Of a stretch of 32,501 nt of DNA, positions 27,818 to 32,501 are shown piece after piece. The notes beneath the pieces were generated by a model. It ran no database searches and was not told where the DNA came from. It saw nothing but the letters and a program-made list of their open reading frames with translations. The stretch is taken from positions 1-32,501 of IMG/VR virus record IMGVR_UViG_3300044645_001385, one strand, 5' to 3'. This DNA is from a virus. Within the stretch, counting starts at the first letter, position 1; every line of letters begins with the position of its first letter. Made by a program: the position numbers and the translations under genes.

Positions 27818-28288
27818 CTAGAACGGGATGTCATCGCCCGGCAGTCGCTCGACCACCGGCTTCGGGTTGGGCTTGATCGCGGGCGGCTTCGCGGCGACCG
27901 TCGCGGGCACGTACCGCTTCACGACCGCACTCGTCTTGCCAGCCTTCGATGTGTAGTGGCTGATCTCCACCACGAGCGTCTGCCCCTCGATGTCGCTCGG
28001 CGTCAGCGAGAGGCGACCATCGACCGGCTTGATGCCTAGAGCGTCCGCGAGGTTCGCGGCCCGCCACGCCAAGTGATGCGGAATGTCATCGAAGACGAAC
28101 CGATAGTCGCCCTCGACCGTCGCGAGCCGCAGCTTGAGGCAGTTCCCGTGCGGGTTCGTCTCGTGACGCTTGTACTCGTTCGTGCCTTCCTCGCACAGCT
28201 TCACGAACATCTCGTGCCGCCCAGGCGGCACAATCGCCCGCTCATGCGTCACGGTCTCGGTCGGCTGATCTTCAATCACGAAATCCAT
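27818..28288 (-). CDS. Single-stranded DNA-binding-like protein (DUF669-type) with SSB acidic tip
   Basis: A 156-residue protein starting 'MDFVIEDQPTETVTHERAIV', with beta-rich core segments 'RHEMFVKLCEEGTNEYKRHE', 'GNCLKLRLATVEGDYRFVFD' and 'LVVEISHYTSKAGKTSAVVK'. A Pro/Lys-rich linker ends in 'ERLPGDDIPF', the same kind of acidic-hydrophobic tip with which bacterial SSB recruits partner proteins. The ATG at 28288 has AAAGGAA upstream. It follows the Sak4-like recombinase gene, consistent with an SSB-recombinase pair. The OB fold itself is inferred rather than visible. Confidence 0.75.
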   Translation of the reverse strand: MDFVIEDQPTETVTHERAIVPPGRHEMFVKLCEEGTNEYKRHETNPHGNCLKLRLATVEGDYRFVFDDIPHHLAWRAANLADALGIKPVDGRLSLTPSDIEGQTLVVEISHYTSKAGKTSAVVKRYVPATVAAKPPAIKPNPKPVVERLPGDDIPF

Positions 28289-28328
28289 CTCGTCGTTCCT
28301 TTCCGTAGGGGTGTCGATTCCGTTCCGT

Positions 28329-29237
28329 TCACTCAGTCGCAGCGGGCTCGCCCGCCGTGGTCTCGATCGCGGCCAGCCGCTGGTTGATCGCGTCGGTGAG
28401 ACGCGACCACTCATCGCTGGTCAGTTGCCCGGCGACCACGTACCCGTCGATCGCTCGGGTCGCCTTCGTCAGATCCGCCTCGGTGCTCGCCTTGGCGATG
28501 TAGTCGCCCGCCTGGAGGTACTTCTCGCTGGGCGGCGTCACGGTCGGCGTGCCGCCCGCGAGCCACTCGGCGAAAGCCTTGCCGGTCTCGACGCCGATCG
28601 GCTTGGGATCGCCGCCGAAGATGCCGGTGCGATCCTTGCTCGCGACCGCGAAGTGCCCGTCATGAACGATGTCCAGAACGGTCGTGAACTCATACTCGGC
28701 ACCGTCGCGGCTTTCGAGCTTCATGCCGAGCTTGACCACCTTCTTCCGCCCGTGGTCATCGACCTGCGCCGTCTCGGTTTTCGCCCGACCTGTCGCGATG
28801 ATGTGGGCCGAACTGCGGAGCATCCGGTCGATGAACGCTCGGTGACGCGGGGTGAGCTCGCTCCAGGCACTCCATGTGTTGCCCTTGAACTTCGCCCTCG
28901 CGATCTCATCCACGAGTTCCAAGCAGCCCCCCTTCCCGTTCCACTCGTGACTGATCGAGTCGATCACGATGCAGTCGGCACCGGCCGCTTCGGCCGCGTC
29001 GATCGCCTCGATGTACGCCTCGGGCGTAAACGGCGGGGCGACATCGATCACATCGAAGTCGTGCAGCCGGTCGTAGAGATCGCTCGAACCCTGCTCGGTG
29101 TCGATGACGATCGTCCGCTGGGAGCCGAGCCCCTTCGCCACGAGCAAGGCTCCGAACGTCTTGCCCGCACCACTCGGGCCGGTGAGCAAGAGCCGCAGTT
29201 TCGTAGCCGAGCGGCGGGCTTTTCTGATCTGAACCAT
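28329..29237 (-). CDS. Sak4-like RecA-fold ATPase (phage recombinase)
   Basis: A 302-residue P-loop ATPase. The N-terminal 'MVQIRKARRSATKLRLLLTG' leads into Walker A 'GPSGAGKT' (20-27). 'RTIVIDTEQGSSDLYDRLHD' and Walker B 'DCIVIDSISHEWNGKGGCLE' (D93) follow, then 'HIIATGRAKTETAQVDDHGR' and 'GMKLESRDGAEYEFTTVLDI'. These fit Sak4-type single-strand annealing/recombination ATPases of phages. The C-terminal ~70 residues are helical. The start at 29237 has AAAGGA. A role in recombination-dependent replication together with the SSB-like protein and RusA is likely. Confidence 0.87.
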   Translation of the reverse strand: MVQIRKARRSATKLRLLLTGPSGAGKTFGALLVAKGLGSQRTIVIDTEQGSSDLYDRLHDFDVIDVAPPFTPEAYIEAIDAAEAAGADCIVIDSISHEWNGKGGCLELVDEIARAKFKGNTWSAWSELTPRHRAFIDRMLRSSAHIIATGRAKTETAQVDDHGRKKVVKLGMKLESRDGAEYEFTTVLDIVHDGHFAVASKDRTGIFGGDPKPIGVETGKAFAEWLAGGTPTVTPPSEKYLQAGDYIAKASTEADLTKATRAIDGYVVAGQLTSDEWSRLTDAINQRLAAIETTAGEPAATE

Positions 29238-29351
29238 CTGTCGAGTTCCTTTCGTTTCTGTCGTTCCGCTGATGAAAAGCCGCATCCCCGTCCCTAGGTC
29301 AGCGGCCCGATCCCTTCCTGGGCGTCGCCGGTTCCACCGGCTCTCCTGTGT

Positions 29352-29579
29352 TCAGTTCGTGAGCGGCTCAAGCTCTTCGAGGTACATCAAGAGCCGCCCC
29401 TCTGCGGTATCCACGAGGTAGGCGTCGCCCTCGGGAGCGGCGACAACGCCCGGCTGGTAGCCACCGCCGAATGCCTTCGGGCACATCACGCGGTCGCCGG
29501 GCTTCGGGCGGTAGCGAGTGCCATAGAAATCAGCGATAGCGGCTTCGGCAGCGGCGGCTTCGCGGTGGTGAGCGTCCAT
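29352..29579 (-). CDS. Small SH3-like/KOW-like protein (75 residues)
   Basis: The start at 29579 has GGGAG at good spacing. The product has a helical N-terminus ('MDAHHREAAAAEAAIADFYG') and a small beta barrel-like part: 'RYRPKPGDRVMCPKAFGGGY', then 'GVVAAPEGDAYLVDTAEGRL'. This resembles proteins of about 60 residues with an SH3-type 'PGDxV' strand. It is the first gene after a promoter region with a 100-150 base leader. Function unknown. Confidence 0.68.
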   Translation of the reverse strand: MDAHHREAAAAEAAIADFYGTRYRPKPGDRVMCPKAFGGGYQPGVVAAPEGDAYLVDTAEGRLLMYLEELEPLTN

Positions 29580-29626
29580 GCTTTCGACTCCCTTCAAGGT
29601 GCTGTACTGGTCATCTGTCCATCGGT

Positions 29627-29650
29627 GAGGGGGCGTATCCTACCCCCCTC
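29627..29650 (-). promoter_or_regulatory. Leader hairpin upstream of the 29579 gene
   Basis: A 7-bp stem GAGGGGG/CCCCCTC (29627-29633 with 29644-29650) and 10-nt loop on the route from the promoter region to the start codon at 29579. It overlaps the candidate promoter -10 at 29637-29642. It might affect transcript start or stability; this is inference. Confidence 0.35.
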
Positions 29651-29664
29651 GTTTGCTCGGTCAA
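29637..29664 (-). promoter_or_regulatory. Candidate sigma70 promoter for the Sak4/SSB operon
   Basis: Minus strand TTGACC (29664-29659), 16-base spacer, TAGGAT (29642-29637), about 55 bases before the start at 29579. It fits consensus better than the TTGACG-N17-TAGCCT set overlapping the operators at 29727-29767. Confidence 0.42.
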
Positions 29665-29726
29665 GCGACTTTTTCTCTCGTCGTTTCGCTCTAGGAAATG
29701 AGGCGTTTTCGTTCGTGCCGTATGGT

Positions 29727-29767
29727 CTATCGGCAGTTAGGCTATTGGCTATCGGTAGTTTCGTCAA
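29727..29767 (-). promoter_or_regulatory. Two operator copies with TTGACG -35 element
   Basis: CTATCGGCAG at 29727-29736 and CTATCGGTAG at 29749-29758 lie 22 bp apart, two helical turns. The second is part of CTATTGGCTATCGGTAGT (29742-29759), which differs by one base from the 18-bp motif at 31988-32005. The minus-strand TTGACG (29767-29762) directly abuts it; the -10 at 17 bases, TAGCCT, is poor. Confidence 0.6.
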
Positions 29768-29835
29768 CCAGAAATCCCGGCAGCGAGAATCCGAAGCAAA
29801 ACGATCGCGAGCTCGATCCAGATTTCAGCGTTCAT
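29764..29835 (-). CDS. Possible 23-residue hydrophobic peptide
   Basis: ATG at 29835 is preceded by GGAGGGCACC, a strong ribosome site, and the frame ends with TGA at 29764-29766. The peptide 'MNAEIWIELAIVLLRILAAG' plus 'ISG' is one amphipathic or membrane helix. It lies after the primase-polymerase gene and just before the operator region. Called for its ribosome site and fit to the gap; the small size keeps confidence low. Confidence 0.4.
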   Translation of the reverse strand: MNAEIWIELAIVLLRILAAGISG

Positions 29836-29857
29836 GGTGCCCTCCTTGGCGTGTGAA

Positions 29858-30343
29858 CTACGTCGCGAGCCCGAGGTCGGCGAGCGTCACCACTGCCGGG
29901 CTGCATTGCAGGGGAGACACGATCCATGTGTACGGTCTGCCGCTTTGGTGGCGGCTCGGCGGCAGCACGCTCTGTGCAGGCTTGCCACCGATGCGGATCT
30001 CGGCACCGCCTACCTTGCGCCAGCCCATCGCTGGCAGCGGGTCGGCAAGGCGGAAGAGTCGATGCTCGCCCCGGCCGCTCGCCCAGGTCGGCGTCTCGAT
30101 GTCGAGCAGACCGCGAGCAGCGAGCACGGCCCGCCCATCGGCATCGTCATACTCAACGTCGATCAGATTGCCGTGCCCGAGCAAGATGCCGAGGTTGTAG
30201 CCCTGGTCGAGCCAGCCGTCGATGACATCGGCGACGCTGGTCGCGAGGGTCTGCCACGCGTTGCCGAGCGGTCGCTTGTCGCCGGGGGCGACGCGAACGC
30301 AGGCGGCACCGTATTCGAGGAGGGCGGAGAGTTCGGGGGTCAT
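29858..30343 (-). CDS. Compact primase-polymerase (prim-pol/AEP) domain protein
   Basis: A 161-residue archaeo-eukaryotic-type primase domain. 'VRVAPGDKRPLGNAWQTLAT' is the 'hh.. KrP' opening, and 'GHGNLIDVEYDDADGRAVLA' the acidic metal site (D62 region). 'TWASGRGEHRLFRLADPL' is the 's.rGgHh.yF' motif (H94), and 'QSVLPPSRHQSGRPYTWIVS' the 'vlpPS.H..G..Y.w' motif (H132). Typical bifunctional prim-pols are much longer and carry a helicase; here the protein ends straight after the domain. The ATG at 30343 overlaps the previous stop (ATGA). It likely makes primers for phage replication. Confidence 0.85.
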   Translation of the reverse strand: MTPELSALLEYGAACVRVAPGDKRPLGNAWQTLATSVADVIDGWLDQGYNLGILLGHGNLIDVEYDDADGRAVLAARGLLDIETPTWASGRGEHRLFRLADPLPAMGWRKVGGAEIRIGGKPAQSVLPPSRHQSGRPYTWIVSPLQCSPAVVTLADLGLAT

Positions 30344-30540
30344 GGTTGGTTCTTTGGGGCTGAAGGTGTGAAGCGTTGCGCGGCGGGCAGTACGCCCGGC
30401 GGCTGCACTATGCTCGATGGCTGAGTGTGATTGACATGAACTCGCAAGCACGCCAGAAAGCACGAACGACTGTGGAAATCGTAAAGCACTCGGCCGCAAG
30501 AACGGCATCTCGGAATCACTAGAGTCGGCATTGCACTCAT
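30340..30540 (-). CDS. Small Cys-rich protein (66 residues)
   Basis: ATG at 30540 with GGAGGAAG upstream; overlaps on both sides are ATGA. The product 'MSAMPTLVIPRCRSCGRVLY', then 'DFHSRSCFLACLR', has a Cys/His set (CxxC, H, C, C) that could bind zinc. The C-terminal half ('VHVNHTQPSSIVQPPGVLPA') is Pro-rich and unstructured-looking. Coupled to the primase-polymerase gene, so a replication accessory is possible. Confidence 0.65.
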   Translation of the reverse strand: MSAMPTLVIPRCRSCGRVLYDFHSRSCFLACLRVHVNHTQPSSIVQPPGVLPAAQRFTPSAPKNQP

Positions 30541-30731
30541 GTTGCCGACTTCCTCCAGATGACAGTTCCTCGCACGACTCGATAGCACAGAAACCAGTCA
30601 TGCACCGTCCAGTCGCATCGGCCGTTTCGCACTTGCCTAATGCCGCCCGCTATAGGTTTGCCGCAAGCACACAAGCGTGGCGTGGCGGCTGCACTATCAA
30701 CCTGTGGCTTCTGTGAATCAGTGGCGTGCAT
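30537..30731 (-). CDS. Small Cys-containing protein (64 residues)
   Basis: ATG at 30731 with GAGGAACG upstream; ends in ATGA with the next gene. After 'MHATDSQKPQVDSAAATPRL' comes 'CACGKPIAGGIRQVRNGRCD', then 'WTVHDWFLCYRVVRG'. Cys and His spacing again suggests a small zinc site. No family recognised. The 82 bases upstream hold only the ribosome site and a short GGGTG/CACCC inverted repeat. Confidence 0.62.
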   Translation of the reverse strand: MHATDSQKPQVDSAAATPRLCACGKPIAGGIRQVRNGRCDWTVHDWFLCYRVVRGTVIWRKSAT

Positions 30732-30813
30732 CGTTCGTTCCTCGTTGGTTGAAGTTGAAAGTGCCACCCGTTTCGCGGCTGTCGGCGGGCCGGGTGGCCC
30801 CACCCTTGTGCGG

Positions 30814-31011
30814 TTAGGGGCAGTGAGAAGGTGAGCACTTTCGGATCAGCGATCCGATGCGGTTGTTGTGACGCTGGATAGCGTCGGCCTGCCCCTCGTT
30901 GCCCCTGTCACGCTCGGTGCGGGTGTAGCTTGCCAACAGTCGCGATGCCGTCCGCAGTTCGTGCAAGAGTTCGGCAACGGATCTCTCGGCAATCGTTCGT
31001 CCATCGCTCAT
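30814..31011 (-). CDS. Unknown 65-residue helical protein
   Basis: ATG at 31011 with GAGGAG at good spacing. The product is a single charged helical unit: 'TIAERSVAELLHELRTASRL', 'LASYTRTERDRGNEGQADAI', 'QRHNNRIGSLIRK'. No motif recognised. Early-region gene between two other small unknown genes. Confidence 0.66.
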   Translation of the reverse strand: MSDGRTIAERSVAELLHELRTASRLLASYTRTERDRGNEGQADAIQRHNNRIGSLIRKCSPSHCP

Positions 31012-31040
31012 CGTCTCGTCTCCTCTCGTGGGGTGGTGGG

Positions 31041-31373
31041 TCAGTTGTCGATGCCGTGGCGGCAGAGGTGCTGCTCGGGGCAGTCGGTGGTCTCGCAGTC
31101 AAGCTCATTCGCCATTCGCATGAGGTGAGTGGCCTGTTCTCGGAGTTGCCGCGACAACTCAACCTTGGCGTCCCGCTCGGTGGCAAAAAGTTTGTCGTGC
31201 TTGACCCAGGCACCGTTTCGGCGATCCCACCGGACGTAGCAGTCACTGCCGTCGCGGGCTGCAACGTAGGGGCGTCCGTCGCCAGTGCAAACATCTTTCA
31301 CAGTTTTGGCGATGACGTAGTTGTTGTAGACGATCCAAACTTGCTGCATCGGCTTGAGGTCTTCGGCGTTCAT
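31041..31373 (-). CDS. Unknown 110-residue early protein
   Basis: ATG at 31373 with AAAGGGAACG upstream. The first 65 residues look like a small beta barrel ('MQQVWIVYNNYVIAKTVKDV', 'YVAARDGSDCYVRWDRRNGA'). A helix ('AKVELSRQLREQATHLMRMA') and a Cys/His-rich C-terminus ('CETTDCPEQHLCRHG') that may bind metal follow. No family recognised. Confidence 0.66.
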   Translation of the reverse strand: MNAEDLKPMQQVWIVYNNYVIAKTVKDVCTGDGRPYVAARDGSDCYVRWDRRNGAWVKHDKLFATERDAKVELSRQLREQATHLMRMANELDCETTDCPEQHLCRHGIDN

Positions 31374-31403
31374 CGTTCGTTCCCTTTCGTCTCGTGGTGT
31401 CGT

Positions 31404-31429
31404 GCCCGCTGGCCCAGGTGCCAGCGGGC
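31404..31429 (-). terminator. GC-rich hairpin after the LPD29-like gene, terminator-like
   Basis: A perfect 10-bp stem (31404-31413 with 31420-31429) and 6-nt loop, starting nine bases after the stop of the LPD29-like gene on the minus strand. No U-run follows. It could attenuate transcription between the first strongly expressed gene and the rest of the early region. Confidence 0.5.
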
Positions 31430-31438
31430 GGTAGTTCG

Positions 31439-31930
31439 TCAGGCGGCGACCAAGATCGACTCGCCAGCATTGTCGGCGTACTGCAACTTGGCAGCCTTCA
31501 CGCCACGCAAGTCAGACTTGCGGAGGATGCGGTAGACCCGCTCATCACGCTCGTAGTCGGCGAGGCTCGCCCAATCGGCCCAGTAGGTTTCGCAAGCCGC
31601 GAGGCAGGCAGCCCGAGCGTCATCGGAGATGCGGCGATTGTTGAAGATGTAGGAAGCACCGCCGAGCTTCATGATCTCGCCGTCTTCAGCAACCACGAGC
31701 GTGGGGTCGTAGTGGTAGGAGTCGGTCATCCCGTCGAAGTGACCGAGGGCGTACTTGCCCGTCACGGCAGCGACCTGCTCATCGGTCGGGCCATCCGTCC
31801 AGCCGATGTCGATGCTGGAGCCGCGACCGGCGTCGGATCGCACCGAGAACTTGATGCCGGGGAACTTGACCTTGAGCTCGCTGCGAATCGCCTTGGCGGC
31901 ACTCTTCGGGTTTTCGTGAATCGTCTTCAT
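31439..31930 (-). CDS. LPD29-like early protein
   Basis: A 163-residue protein. 'KAIRSELKVKFPGIKFSVRS', then 'GSSIDIGWTDGPTDEQVAAV' and 'GHFDGMTDSYHY', match the LPD29-type domain found in phage, plasmid and polyvalent proteins. The C-terminal part ('SDDARAACLAACETYWADWA', 'DERVYRILRKSDLRGVKAAK') is helical. It stands directly downstream of the best promoter in the window and is probably among the first and most strongly expressed phage proteins. That fits a host-takeover or anti-defence role, but function is not known. Confidence 0.8.
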   Translation of the reverse strand: MKTIHENPKSAAKAIRSELKVKFPGIKFSVRSDAGRGSSIDIGWTDGPTDEQVAAVTGKYALGHFDGMTDSYHYDPTLVVAEDGEIMKLGGASYIFNNRRISDDARAACLAACETYWADWASLADYERDERVYRILRKSDLRGVKAAKLQYADNAGESILVAA

Positions 31931-31986
31931 GGCTTCGGTCTCCCTTGCGTTTGTCCCGCGAGTCTCATTCGCTCGCGTCTGGGGGT

Positions 31987-32015
31987 ACTATAGGCTATCG
32001 GTAGTTGGGCGTCAA
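31987..32015 (-). promoter_or_regulatory. Strong sigma70-type promoter with embedded operator
   Basis: Minus strand TTGACG (32015-32010), 17-base spacer, TATAGT (31992-31987), about 57 bases before the LPD29-like start. The spacer contains CTACCGATAG, part of the 18-bp motif CTATAGGCTATCGGTAGT on the plus strand at 31988-32005. A bound regulator would block RNA polymerase. Confidence 0.7.
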
Positions 32016-32062
32016 GGGCATGAGGAAAGATTTTTTTGGGGCGTTTTCCCCCGCGAAAAACG

Positions 32063-32323
32063 CTACTTTCGCCGCTTGGCGGCTTTTTTCCGCCGGGCGG
32101 CTGGCCGCTTGGCGAGGTGCTTCTTGCCCGTCGCCCTGGTCGTGAGGCTGTCGCGGATCTCGGTGGCCGAGCGTTTCTCGACCAGCCGCAGCCGTAGGCC
32201 GAGCATCCGGCTCGCGAGCTTCTTCTCGCGGCAGAGATGCCGCACCCAGCCGTCGGTGCAGCCGATGTACTCGACCGCCTCCGCAACCGTGAGGTAATCC
32301 ACGCCGTCGATGTTGTAAGCCAT
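32063..32323 (-). CDS. Helix-turn-helix (excisionase/MerR-like) DNA-binding protein
   Basis: An 86-residue protein. 'MAYNIDGVDYLTVAEAVEYI', then 'GCTDGWVRHLCREKKLASRM' and 'LGLRLRLVEKRSATEIRDSL', form a typical HTH_17/excisionase-type domain. A Lys/Arg/Ala-rich tail ('KKHLAKRPAARRKKAAKRRK') probably adds non-specific DNA affinity. The start could be 32323 (GAGG ten bases upstream) or ATG at 32332, which would lie at or next to the predicted transcription start. First leftward gene after the divergent promoters; a good candidate for the protein that reads the 18-bp operator. Confidence 0.8.
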   Translation of the reverse strand: MAYNIDGVDYLTVAEAVEYIGCTDGWVRHLCREKKLASRMLGLRLRLVEKRSATEIRDSLTTRATGKKHLAKRPAARRKKAAKRRK

Positions 32324-32339
32324 GCTGACCATGCCTCGA

Positions 32340-32368
32340 ATACTACCGCTAGCCTATAGACGCGTCAA
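32340..32368 (-). promoter_or_regulatory. Promoter of the helix-turn-helix gene with inverted operator copy
   Basis: Minus strand TTGACG (32368-32363), 17-base spacer, TAGTAT (32345-32340). The minus strand at 32359-32342 reads CTATAGGCTAGCGGTAGT, one mismatch from the copy at 31988-32005 but in the opposite orientation. The operator covers the spacer and part of the -10. Confidence 0.65.
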
Positions 32369-32404
32369 ATAATCGAAGCCTTTTGCCCCGCGAAAACGCA
32401 TCTT

Positions 32405-32434
32405 TTGCCGATCTCGGATGCCGCCGCGTAAGAT
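32405..32434 (+). promoter_or_regulatory. Candidate rightward promoter, divergent
   Basis: Plus strand TTGCCG (32405-32410), 18-base spacer, TAAGAT (32429-32434), about 30 bases before an ATG at 32465. It is back to back with the leftward promoter at 32340-32368. No copy of the 18-bp operator overlaps it. Confidence 0.4.
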
Positions 32435-32464
32435 GCACTACTGAACAGAACGCGAGTGGAGACG

Positions 32465-32501
32465 ATGGGGGTTCACATATGTACAGGTGTGATACCGTCT
32501 T
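32465..32501 (+). CDS. Possible start of a rightward gene (cut by the right edge)
   Basis: ATG at 32465 after GTGGAGACG opens a frame 'MGVHICTGVIPS' that is still open at the edge. The GGAG is only three bases from the ATG, which is short. Support comes from the candidate promoter just upstream and the divergent layout. Twelve residues do not allow a family call. It might be a lysogeny or integration gene by position only. Confidence 0.35.
   Translation, partial: MGVHICTGVIPS

Noticed and set aside
27493-27834. Minus-strand 113-codon frame covering the 27654-27817 gap
   Set aside because: Most of it overlaps the supported gene 27375-27653 in another frame. Its composition is Arg/Ser-rich like other shadows, and no ribosome site precedes it.
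32041-32063. Intrinsic terminator after the helix-turn-helix gene
   Set aside because: The GCGTTTT/AAAACGC stem has only 7 bp, and in the minus direction it is followed by an A-run rather than a U-run.

Overview
The window is a stretch of a tailed-phage (Caudoviricetes) or prophage genome with an HK97-type head. The evidence is a contiguous block of large terminase, small terminase, portal, prohead protease and major capsid protein, beside a phage replication and recombination block. Nearly every gene lies on the minus strand and reads right to left. They are packed in operon fashion, with ATGA, GTGA or TGATG stop/start overlaps at most junctions. By eye the DNA is GC-rich, and strong GGAGG-type ribosome binding sites show a bacterial host. 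No integrase, attachment site, tRNA or CRISPR array is visible, so host and lifestyle cannot be fixed from this window. Only the last ~40 bases appear to start a rightward gene.

Layout in transcription order (right to left). (1) 32.4-29.3 kb, control and early region: a divergent promoter pair, a small helix-turn-helix protein, an LPD29-like protein, several small zinc or unknown proteins, a compact primase-polymerase and a small SH3-like protein. Three minus-strand promoter regions here share an 18-bp motif, probably the operator of one phage regulator. (2) 29.2-18.1 kb, DNA metabolism: a Sak4-like recombinase with an SSB-like partner, a ParB-like/PAPS-reductase (IbrB/IbrA-like) pair, a DUF1376 replication initiator carrying a probable origin inside its own gene, a LexA-like DNA-binding domain, a C5-cytosine methyltransferase with a candidate second gene nested in another frame, a sliding clamp, a secreted trypsin-like protease and RusA. 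(3) 18.0-13.5 kb, modification cassette: a SAM methyltransferase-like protein, a WavE-like protein, a B12-type radical SAM enzyme interrupted by a mini-intein, and two glycosyltransferases, ending at a strong hairpin. (4) 13.4-7.4 kb, accessory and late genes: an HNH endonuclease, small proteins, a probable lysis cassette built around a papain-like peptidase, and a LamG-like fibre or surface protein. (5) 7.4-0 kb, packaging and head: HNH endonucleases, TerS, TerL, a portal fused to HAD and TUDOR-like domains, a small conserved domain, prohead protease, a zinc-ribbon protein and the start of the major capsid protein.

How it works together: the phage supplies its own initiator, primase-polymerase, clamp, SSB, annealase and resolvase. 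No replicative polymerase or helicase is visible, so it probably borrows the host replisome. The most unusual items are the mini-intein in a radical SAM cluster motif, 11-bp iterons plus a G-quadruplex motif inside the initiator gene, a nested ORF in dcm, an in-frame amber codon between a conserved head domain and the protease, and the shared 18-bp operator.

No gene-free stretch exceeds 300 bases. The largest gaps (27654-27817, 29580-29763, 31931-32062, 32324-32464) hold promoters and hairpins or nothing recognisable.
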